DNA from: Coriobacteriia bacterium
GTDB lineage: Bacteria; Actinomycetota; Coriobacteriia; Anaerosomatales; SLCP01
Reading direction: 5' to 3'
Length of the DNA: 5,670 nucleotides
NCBI GenBank assembly: GCA_007123455.1
Contig: SKKZ01000036.1
Coordinates: 1 to 5,670 of the forward strand
The notes beneath the pieces are model-generated. The model did no database searches. It worked only from the letters and a program-made list of their open reading frames with translations, and was not told where the DNA came from. Made by a program: the position numbers and the translations under genes. Below are positions 1-4,755 of this stretch, piece by piece. Every line of letters starts with the position of its first letter. Position 1 is the stretch's first letter.

Positions 1-455
1 GAGCACCGTACTTCGTGCCGGAGACCAAGCTTGTCGAGGAGCTACTGATGGAGATGCGGACGCAGACTCACATAGCGATCGTTGCTGACGAATACGGTGG
101 GACAGCGGGACTCGTTACGATCGAAGACCTGCTCGAGGAGATCGTCGGCGAGATATTCGACGAATACGACTCGGCGGTCCCGTTGATCGTCGAGGCCGAT
201 GACGGCAGCCTGCTTGTCGATGCCCGTTTGCCGGTCAACGACCTCAACGAGAGATTCGATACCGCTCTGGAACTTGAAGCGGATACCGTCGGCGGTCTGT
301 TCACCGAGGTCGCAGGGCATATTCCCGAAGTCGGCGAAAGCGTCGAGATCGAGGGTCTGCACTTGACGGTCGAAGAGCTCCAGGGCACGCGTATCATGAA
401 ACTGACAGTCCGGCCGGCCACCGCGGCCGATTGCAAGGAGGGACTCGATGCGTAA
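1..455 (+). CDS. CBS-domain CorC/HlyC family protein, 3' part (5' end outside window)
   Basis: The frame is open from base 3 and gives 150 visible residues before the TAA stop. Visible residues 1-19 read like the linker into a second CBS domain (PYFVPETK). The CBS core follows at about 24-52, with the family signature DEYGGTAGLVTIEDLLEEIV. About 62-145 form the transporter-associated CorC/HlyC C-terminal domain, with LPVNDLNERF and a DTVGGLF-type segment. Family members either carry an N-terminal DUF21/CNNM membrane domain and are linked to divalent cation (Mg/Co) efflux, or are short soluble CorC-like proteins. The missing N-terminus decides which applies, so the historical 'hemolysin' label should not be read as function. 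A GTG at 15 opens the same frame, but it lies inside the conserved linker, so the true start is upstream of the window. The 3' end overlaps cdd by 8 bases, implying cotranscription. Confidence 0.9.
   Translation, partial: APYFVPETKLVEELLMEMRTQTHIAIVADEYGGTAGLVTIEDLLEEIVGEIFDEYDSAVPLIVEADDGSLLVDARLPVNDLNERFDTALELEADTVGGLFTEVAGHIPEVGESVEIEGLHLTVEELQGTRIMKLTVRPATAADCKEGLDA
435..441 (+). promoter_or_regulatory. Strong ribosome binding site of cdd
   Basis: AAGGAGG lies six bases before the ATG at 448, inside the last codons of the upstream CBS-protein gene. It is the best Shine-Dalgarno match in the window and fixes the cdd start despite the 8-base gene overlap. Confidence 0.85.
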
Positions 456-879
456 CCTCACCCAACCCGACCTGGCACTACTCGCGTTCGCCCGCGAAGT
501 AAAGGGCAAGGCCTATGCTCCATACTCCGACTTCCGGGTCGGTGCGGCCGTTTACGCATCGGGAGAGATCTTCCAGGGCGTCAACGTCGAGAACGCGGCG
601 TACGGGTCGACTCTCTGCGCCGAACGCGGGGCGCTTATGAGCGCCATCGCCGCCGGTTGCACGGATATCGATGCCGTTGCTGTCGTAGGTGACTCCGAGT
701 CGCCTACGGTGCCCTGTGGTGCATGCCGACAAGCTCTTGCCGAGTTCAATCCCCACATGCGCGTGATAATGGGCGGTCGTACCGACGAGGTCCTCGTGAT
801 GGGACTCGATGAATTGCTACCCGAGGCGTTTGTCCGCGGATATCTCGACCAGGACGAGGAGCAGGGCGATTCGGAGTGA
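448..879 (+). CDS. cdd: Cytidine deaminase (homotetrameric, zinc-dependent)
   Basis: Cytosolic enzyme of pyrimidine salvage that hydrolyses cytidine and deoxycytidine to uridine and deoxyuridine plus ammonia. The 143-residue length matches the small tetrameric class. Near the N-terminus, YAPYSDFRVGAA (23-34) is the family opening. NVENAAYGSTLCAERGA (46-62) holds zinc ligand C57 and the catalytic glutamate E59, and PCGACRQ (89-95) supplies the other two zinc ligands, C90 and C93. N46 and E48 are the usual ribose-contacting residues. All catalytic positions are present, so the enzyme should be active. The ATG start is supported by a strong ribosome binding site. The gene overlaps the CBS-protein gene by 8 bases and era by 4 (GTGA), as in the conserved cdd-era pair of Firmicutes. 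DeoC, further along the same strand, acts later in deoxycytidine catabolism. The acidic C-terminal tail (DQDEEQGDSE) is not conserved family sequence. Confidence 0.97.
   Translation: MRNLTQPDLALLAFAREVKGKAYAPYSDFRVGAAVYASGEIFQGVNVENAAYGSTLCAERGALMSAIAAGCTDIDAVAVVGDSESPTVPCGACRQALAEFNPHMRVIMGGRTDEVLVMGLDELLPEAFVRGYLDQDEEQGDSE
684..708 (+). repeat. Near-perfect inverted repeat inside cdd
   Basis: The arms CGTAGGTGACT (684-694) and AGTCGCCTACG (698-708) are reverse complements except for one position, which is a G-U wobble in RNA (690 with 702). This gives an 11-bp stem around a 3-base loop. Three further wobble pairs (681-683 with 709-711) could extend it. It covers cdd codons 79-87, in the variable stretch just before the PCGAC zinc motif. 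No T-run follows, so it does not look like an intrinsic terminator. A rough uniform-base count expects a few tenths of such a structure per window, so chance is quite possible. Confidence 0.5.
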
Positions 880-1805
880 GCGCGGACACGACATCCCCCG
901 GGGAGCAGCCGGCGGTTCGTAGCGGGTTCGTTGCCCTGGTCGGGCGTCCGAATGCCGGGAAGTCGACTCTCGTCAACGCAGTCGTCGGTACGAAGGTCGC
1001 TATCACCTCCGACACGCCGCAGACCACCCGTCACCGCCTGAGGGCGGTGGTGGATACCGAGGACGCGCAGATCGTGCTCGTCGATACGCCCGGTCTCCAC
1101 AAACCTCACGATGCTCTCGGGGAGAGCCTCAACCGTTCGGGGCTCATGGCGTTGTCCGATGTCGACGTCGCATGTCTGGTGATTGACGGCTCTGCCCAGG
1201 TGGGGAAGGGTGACCGCTGGGTCGCCGAACAGGTGGCCGCTTCACGCGCTGCGAAGGTCCTCGTCCTGACGAAGGTAGATCTTGTGGACCAGGCCCGGGT
1301 CGAACGCCAGCTTGAGTCCGCCCGGACACTCATGGAGTACGACGACGAGGTCGCCGTCTCGGCGGTCGAAGGGTTCAACGTTGATGGCTTCGTTGGCACC
1401 GTCACACGTCTGCTTCCTGAGGGCCCCCGGTATTTTCCGCGTGACATGGCAACCGACCAGCCGCTGGAGGTAATGGTCGCCGAGTTCATCCGCGAGAAGG
1501 TGCTCCGTTCGACATTCGATGAGGTTCCCCATGCGGTGGGCGTCGCGGTCGACGAACTCGAGTACGTGAGTGCGTCAGATCTCGCACGTGTCACGGCGAC
1601 CGTCTTCGTGGAGCGTGAGTCCCAGAAGGGGATAATCGTCGGCAGAGGCGGTGAGATGATCAAGCGCATCGGAAGCGAGGCGCGGGTGGATCTCGAGAGG
1701 TTACTCGGTTCGCGGGTCTATCTCGATCTCATCGTGAAGGTGAAGCGCAACTGGCGTCGCGATGCGTCGCAGATTCGCCGGTTCGGATACGGGGAGGGGT
1801 TGTAG
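876..1805 (+). CDS. era: GTPase Era, 16S rRNA-binding ribosome assembly factor
   Basis: Era binds the 3' end of 16S rRNA and acts in 30S subunit maturation, hydrolysing GTP. The 309-residue protein has the full family layout. The GTPase domain shows G1 GRPNAGKS (23-30), the switch I motif TPQTTR (47-52), G3 DTPG (70-73), G4 TKVD (132-135) and G5 SA (162-163). The KH RNA-binding domain follows, with its GxxG loop as GRGG (257-260) inside IIVGRGGEMIKRIG, and ends with the conserved KVKRNWRRD segment (289-296). The start is GTG at 876, overlapping the cdd stop by 4 bases. The ribosome binding site is poor (GAGGAG at 856-861, rather far), so translation probably couples to cdd. This start gives a 16-residue extension before the usual GFVALVGRP, and no other start codon lies in between. 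G4 has T in place of the textbook N, which I recall from actinobacterial Era proteins. Confidence 0.97.
   Translation: MSADTTSPGEQPAVRSGFVALVGRPNAGKSTLVNAVVGTKVAITSDTPQTTRHRLRAVVDTEDAQIVLVDTPGLHKPHDALGESLNRSGLMALSDVDVACLVIDGSAQVGKGDRWVAEQVAASRAAKVLVLTKVDLVDQARVERQLESARTLMEYDDEVAVSAVEGFNVDGFVGTVTRLLPEGPRYFPRDMATDQPLEVMVAEFIREKVLRSTFDEVPHAVGVAVDELEYVSASDLARVTATVFVERESQKGIIVGRGGEMIKRIGSEARVDLERLLGSRVYLDLIVKVKRNWRRDASQIRRFGYGEGL
1791..1799 (+). promoter_or_regulatory. Ribosome binding site of deoC
   Basis: The purine run GGGGAGGGG, in the last codons of era, contains a GGAGG core (1793-1797) 12 bases before the GTG at 1810. The spacing is longer than ideal. It nevertheless supports the GTG start over the in-frame ATG at 1762, which has no comparable site and would add 16 residues unlike any DeoC N-terminus. 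Confidence 0.55.
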
Positions 1806-1809
1806 CAAC

Positions 1810-2490
1810 GTGGAGACTTCGGTACTCGCAGGTGCCATCGATCAGACGTTGCTGAAGCCGACAGCGGGGTTCGCCGAGGCGGCCGCCTGGATGGATGCGT
1901 CGCGCGGTTTCAACTTCGCAACGTTGTGTGTCTCTCCGTTCCTGGTACCTCTCGCCGCGCAGAAGCTTGCCGGTACGGACACAGTGGTCTGCTCCGTTTG
2001 TGGTTTCCCGCTCGGGTACGCCAACACCGAGACCAAAGCCGAGGAAGCGAACCTGCTCGTGAGGTTGGGATGCGTCGAGGTCGACATGGTCTTCAACATC
2101 GCGGCGTTCCTCGAGGGCGAGACGGCCTTCGTTGAAGAGGACGTTCGGGCAGTCGTGGATGCCGTCCGCCACACTTCCGACGGCCATGCCCTGGTGAAGG
2201 TCATCATCGAGACCGGTTACCTGAGCGATCTCGAGATCGAGAGTGCGAGTCGTATCGCTGCCGCCGCAGGCGCCCACTACGTGAAGACCTCCACGGGGTT
2301 CGGGCCGCGCGGGGCGAGCCTGTCCGATGTCCGGATCATCAGGGAGACGGTCGGGCCGGATATCGGTGTCAAGGCCGCGGGGGGCATCCGTGACCTCGAC
2401 ACTGCGCTCGAGATGCTGGAAGCGGGGGCGAGCCGGCTCGGCTCCTCATCGGGCGTAGAGATCCTCGAGGCACTCGAGCACCGGGGATAG
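1810..2490 (+). CDS. deoC: Deoxyribose-phosphate aldolase
   Basis: Class I aldolase that cleaves 2-deoxyribose-5-phosphate to acetaldehyde and glyceraldehyde-3-phosphate, the last step of deoxynucleoside catabolism. From GTG at 1810 it is 226 residues, the usual length. The N-terminal IDQTLLKP is the family opening. D92 in VDMVFN, the Schiff-base lysine K159 in VKTSTGFG, and the proton-relay lysine K188 in GVKAAGGIRD are all present. GASRLGSSSG near the C-terminus is the phosphate-binding end. Every catalytic residue is intact, so an active enzyme is expected. An in-frame ATG at 1762 overlaps era and would add a poorly conserved arginine-rich leader, so I prefer the GTG, which begins 4 bases after the era stop. 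The gene lies between era and recO, where Bacillus has only a very small gene. It joins cdd in nucleoside breakdown; the linking nucleoside phosphorylase and phosphopentomutase are not in this window. Confidence 0.96.
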   Translation: METSVLAGAIDQTLLKPTAGFAEAAAWMDASRGFNFATLCVSPFLVPLAAQKLAGTDTVVCSVCGFPLGYANTETKAEEANLLVRLGCVEVDMVFNIAAFLEGETAFVEEDVRAVVDAVRHTSDGHALVKVIIETGYLSDLEIESASRIAAAAGAHYVKTSTGFGPRGASLSDVRIIRETVGPDIGVKAAGGIRDLDTALEMLEAGASRLGSSSGVEILEALEHRG

Positions 2491-2499
2491 CGTGACGTC

Positions 2500-3243
2500 G
2501 TGACCGCATATTCGCTGCGGGCGCTCGTGCTGCGCAAGACCAAGCTCGGTGAGGCCGACATGATTCTGACGCTGCTCTCGGCGGACGGCAGGATCGTTCG
2601 CGCCGTTGCCAAAGGCATGCGCAAACCCACGTCTCGCTTCGCCGGCCGCCTGGAGCCGGGCTCCGTAGTCGATCTCATGCTCGCCAGGGGGCGCACGCTC
2701 GAAGTGGTCTCCGATGCCCGCTCGGTCGACCTGCACTCGGGTCTGCGCACCGAGTACGAACGCTCCACAGCGGCATCGGTGGTCCTCGATGTCCTGGACA
2801 AGATAGCGGTCGAAGGGCAGACCGAGGAGAGGCTGTTCGGCCTGGCGTGTGCGACCCTCTCCGCGATCGAGCGTGCAGATCCCGGGCGCCTGCGTGCAAC
2901 GGTGACAGCATTCCTGCTCAAAGCGATGGCGATGCACGGTTATCGTCCCCACCTCGACTCCTGCGTCTCGTGTGCGTGCTCTGCACGGGGCAGGATAGGC
3001 TTCTCGCTCGAGGCCGGTGGCGTACTCTGTCCGACATGCGGTGGTAGTGCACCGCAGATGAGCGCTTCATCCCGGGAGCTGCTGTCGTGGCTGCTTGCAT
3101 CGACTATGGACACGATCGCCGGGACCGAGCTACCGGCCCGTGAGGTCTCCGAGACGTTTGCGCTGATGCGTCAATTCGTCACGTATCACCTGCCTGCGCG
3201 GTTGAAGGCGCTGGAGTTCTACGCCAACGGTGGGGGGTTATGA
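2500..3243 (+). CDS. recO: DNA repair and recombination mediator RecO
   Basis: RecO acts with RecR (and RecF) to displace SSB and load RecA on single-stranded DNA in gap repair, and it also anneals strands. The 247-residue length is normal. The N-terminal OB-fold spans about 1-80, opening with the typical YSLRALVLRKTKLGEADMIL and followed by a basic stretch (KGMRKPTSRFAGRLEPGS). The helical C-terminal part carries a zinc finger: C155-x2-C158 and C177-x2-C180. An extra C160 lies within it. The start is GTG at 2500, nine bases after the deoC stop. An earlier GTG at 2492 meets a stop after three codons. The ribosome binding site is weak (GGGGA at 2483-2487), so translation may depend on ribosomes leaving deoC. 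The 3' end overlaps the next gene by ATGA. Placement between era and glyQ is the conserved Firmicute-like arrangement. Confidence 0.94.
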   Translation: MTAYSLRALVLRKTKLGEADMILTLLSADGRIVRAVAKGMRKPTSRFAGRLEPGSVVDLMLARGRTLEVVSDARSVDLHSGLRTEYERSTAASVVLDVLDKIAVEGQTEERLFGLACATLSAIERADPGRLRATVTAFLLKAMAMHGYRPHLDSCVSCACSARGRIGFSLEAGGVLCPTCGGSAPQMSASSRELLSWLLASTMDTIAGTELPAREVSETFALMRQFVTYHLPARLKALEFYANGGGL

Positions 3244-3776
3244 GCCGGTCGACATCACCCCGGGAGGCGTCGGGACCGACAGGCGGTTCCGACGTGCATT
3301 TGCGGGTGCACCTCACCGAGCGCGGCTATCGCAGCGTGCTGTTGCACCTGGCGGCGCTGCGCCTGAGGTTCGTCCCGCCTGTGTTGGGGATGTTCGGTAT
3401 GCTTGCATACGCTGCGGGTATGCGCACCGAGGCGATCGCGCTGTTCGGTGGGGTGGTAGCGATACCGGTCGTCGTCTGGGGATATCTGGCCTGGTTGTCA
3501 GGCTCGCCGAGTTCTCGTCCTCTCTACACGCCGGTCGAATATAGATTGACCGAGGCCGGTGTAGGGTATCGCTCGGCTGAGGGTGACGGCGAAATCGGCT
3601 GGGACTCGGTCGTGCGCTGGCGGGAGGCCGCCGGGCATCTACTCATCTACGTGAGCGGTTCCAACTACCTGCTGATCCCGCTTGAGGACGTTGCGCACGA
3701 GACCCGCGAGGCGCTGGACGCTGTCTTGCGGGAGCGGGTGGGCCCGCCCGGCCGCCGCGCCGGGCGCTTGCGGTAA
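3240..3776 (+). CDS. YcxB-like small membrane protein, function unknown
   Basis: A 178-residue protein with YcxB-family architecture. A hydrophilic leader (1-18) is followed by a short amphipathic stretch, VHLRVHLTERGYRSVLLHL (19-37), resembling the family's 'lt..dy' opening. Two predicted membrane helices lie at about 44-60 and 65-86, joined by a very short polar turn (MRTE, 61-64), so both ends should face the same side. A soluble C-terminal domain (95-165) has YRLTEAGVGYRS, IGWDSVVRWREAAGHLLIYV and NYLLIPLEDV, the beta-rich pattern of YcxB C-terminal domains. The tail (166-178) is proline-, glycine- and arginine-rich and overlaps a GC-rich hairpin. The family has no established biochemical function, and no catalytic motif is evident. 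ATG at 3240 overlaps the recO stop (ATGA) and the upstream G-run is too close for a good ribosome binding site, suggesting translational coupling. Family assignment is from pattern memory; membrane topology is inferred by eye. Confidence 0.75.
   Translation: MSRSTSPREASGPTGGSDVHLRVHLTERGYRSVLLHLAALRLRFVPPVLGMFGMLAYAAGMRTEAIALFGGVVAIPVVVWGYLAWLSGSPSSRPLYTPVEYRLTEAGVGYRSAEGDGEIGWDSVVRWREAAGHLLIYVSGSNYLLIPLEDVAHETREALDAVLRERVGPPGRRAGRLR
3745..3766 (+). repeat. GC-rich hairpin at the 3' end of the YcxB-like gene
   Basis: CGCCCGGC (3745-3752) and GCCGGGCG (3759-3766) are perfect reverse complements around a six-base loop, a very stable 8-bp all-GC stem ending eight bases before the TAA. No T-run follows (next bases CTTGCGGTAAG), so it lacks the second half of an intrinsic terminator. 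It could pause RNA polymerase, protect the transcript 3' end, or merely reflect a GC-rich Gly-Arg-Pro coding tail. Confidence 0.45.
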
Positions 3777-3779
3777 GAT
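3774..3779 (+). promoter_or_regulatory. Weak candidate -10 element before glyQ
   Basis: TAAGAT overlaps the stop of the YcxB-like gene and matches four of six bases of TATAAT, with the strongest positions (TA....AT frame) kept. No TTGACA-like -35 is visible at 16-18 bases upstream, where the DNA is the GC-rich hairpin. A start site would fall near 3786, 46 bases before the glyQ ATG, in the only gap of the window. The call rests on position plus a partial match. Confidence 0.25.
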
Positions 3780-3797
3780 ACGTGCACGTCCGACGTG
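3780..3797 (+). repeat. Overlapping ACGT palindromes in the glyQ leader
   Basis: ACGTGCACGT (3780-3789) is a perfect 10-base palindrome. It overlaps a second inverted repeat, CACGTC-C-GACGTG (3785-3797), with 6-base arms. Three ACGT cores begin at 3780, 3786 and 3793. They follow directly after the candidate -10 and would overlap the transcription start, the usual place for a repressor operator. No known operator is recognised, and short palindromes of this size do occur by chance. No T-box leader fits here: the 55-base gap is too short and no T-box consensus is seen. Confidence 0.3.
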
Positions 3798-3815
3798 GCC
3801 TGATGCCGGCCCGAG

Positions 3816-3820
3816 AGGAG
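3816..3820 (+). promoter_or_regulatory. Ribosome binding site of glyQ
   Basis: AGGAG within GAGAGGAG lies 11 bases before the ATG at 3832, a little far but the only candidate. It selects this ATG over the 50 in-frame upstream codons, which overlap the YcxB-like gene and do not resemble GlyQ. Confidence 0.7.
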
Positions 3821-3831
3821 ACACTCCGCCT

Positions 3832-4755
3832 ATGCAGGGGACGACCTTCCAAGACATCATTCTTGCGCTCTCCCGATACTGGGCCGACAGGGGTTGCGTC
3901 CTGCTTCAACCCTACGACACCGAGGTGGGAGCGGGCACGTTTCACCCCGCAACGACCCTGAAGTCGCTTGGTCCGGAGCCGTGGCGTACGGCCTACGTTC
4001 AACCGAGTCGCCGTCCGGCAGACGGCAGGTACGGTGAGAACCCGAATAGACTGCAGCACTACTATCAATACCAGGTGATTCTTAAGCCGAGCCCCGACGA
4101 TGTGCTCGATCTGTACTGGGACTCTCTGCGCGCCATCGGTATCGAGCCGGCCGAGCATGATGTGCGCCTCGTCGAGGATGACTGGGAGTCGCCGACGCTC
4201 GGCGCATGGGGTCTGGGCTGGGAAGTCTGGCTCAACGGCATGGAGGTCACGCAGTTCACCTACTTCCAGCAGGTCGGCGGTTTCGATTGTCGCCCGGTGC
4301 CCGCCGAGATCACCTACGGTATCGAACGGCTTGCCATGTATATCCAGGGCGTGGACAGTGTCTTCGACCTCGTGTGGGTAGAGGCGCCTGACGGCTCCTC
4401 GTACACCTACGGTGACGTCTTCAAGCGTAACGAGTTCGAGTACTCGCGCCATAACTTCGAGCTCGCGGACATCGACATGCTCTATCAGCTGTTCGACATC
4501 TACGAGGCCGAGTGCAAGCGCATCCTCGAGGCGGGGGCTCCGCTGCCCGCCTACGACTACGTCTTGAAGTGTTCGCACGCGTTCAACTTGCTCGATGCAC
4601 GGGGCGCGATCGCTGTCGCGGAGCGGGTGAGCTTCATCGGCCGGGTCCGCACGATCGCGAAGGCCTGCTGTGAGAGTTACCTACGCTCGATCACGCCTTC
4701 AGACGAGGAGACGTCTGCACAAGACGCCGCTGAGCCGGAAGGTGGTGCGGCATGA
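3832..4755 (+). CDS. glyQ: Glycyl-tRNA synthetase alpha subunit
   Basis: Catalytic subunit of the alpha2-beta2 glycyl-tRNA synthetase, which activates glycine with ATP and charges tRNA-Gly in the cytosol. The 307-residue protein matches the family from its first residues: TFQDIILALSRYWADRGC (5-22), then QPYDTEVGAGTFHP (26-39). The class II motif 2 region is AYVQPSRRPADGRYGENPNR (54-73) followed by LQHYYQYQV, and motif 3 is ITYGIERLAMY (160-170) with the ATP-binding arginine R166. The long conserved block ESPTLGAWGLGWEVWLNGME precedes motif 3. The acidic, alanine-rich tail (about 286-307) goes beyond the conserved core. ATG at 3832 is supported by AGGAG upstream and by the family N-terminus. 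The stop overlaps the glyS start (ATGA), as expected for two subunits made together. Classical actinobacteria use a different single-chain enzyme, so the presence of this pair is a lineage clue. Confidence 0.98.
   Translation: MQGTTFQDIILALSRYWADRGCVLLQPYDTEVGAGTFHPATTLKSLGPEPWRTAYVQPSRRPADGRYGENPNRLQHYYQYQVILKPSPDDVLDLYWDSLRAIGIEPAEHDVRLVEDDWESPTLGAWGLGWEVWLNGMEVTQFTYFQQVGGFDCRPVPAEITYGIERLAMYIQGVDSVFDLVWVEAPDGSSYTYGDVFKRNEFEYSRHNFELADIDMLYQLFDIYEAECKRILEAGAPLPAYDYVLKCSHAFNLLDARGAIAVAERVSFIGRVRTIAKACCESYLRSITPSDEETSAQDAAEPEGGAA
4739..4746 (+). promoter_or_regulatory. Ribosome binding site of glyS
   Basis: AAGGTGGT, one base from the AAGGAGGT consensus, lies in the last codons of glyQ. It is 5 bases before the ATG at 4752 and 8 before the second ATG at 4755. 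The two adjacent ATG codons are in frame, so either could serve; the spacing slightly favours the second. Confidence 0.7.

Noticed and set aside
552..1109. 185-codon - strand open frame across cdd and era
   Set aside because: Antisense to two certain genes, no recognisable domain, and the composition is typical of a shadow frame.
1762..1809. Upstream in-frame ATG start for deoC
   Set aside because: It would overlap era by 44 bases and add an arginine-rich leader absent from the DeoC family. GTG at 1810 fits the family N-terminus and has a ribosome binding site.
2429..2440. Perfect 12-base palindrome CGAGCCGGCTCG in deoC
   Set aside because: It encodes part of the conserved ASRLGSSSG phosphate-binding motif, and about one 12-base palindrome is expected by chance in a window this size.
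2492..2504. Direct repeat GTGAC-N3-GTGAC at the deoC-recO junction
   Set aside because: Only five bases long. The first GTG runs into a stop after three codons and the second is the recO start, so there is no sign of a leader peptide or operator.
3682..3831. In-frame upstream extension of glyQ by 50 codons
   Set aside because: It overlaps the YcxB-like gene in another frame, is unlike GlyQ N-termini, and the ATG at 3832 matches the family start.
3777..3831. T-box riboswitch for glyQS
   Set aside because: The gap is only 55 bases, no T-box consensus or terminator/antiterminator pair is visible, and the upstream sequence is coding.
3643..4578. 311-codon open frame on the - strand opposite the YcxB-like gene end and glyQ
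   Set aside because: It lies wholly antisense to well-conserved coding sequence. Long antisense frames are common in GC-rich genes with G/C third positions, and the translation resembles no known family.
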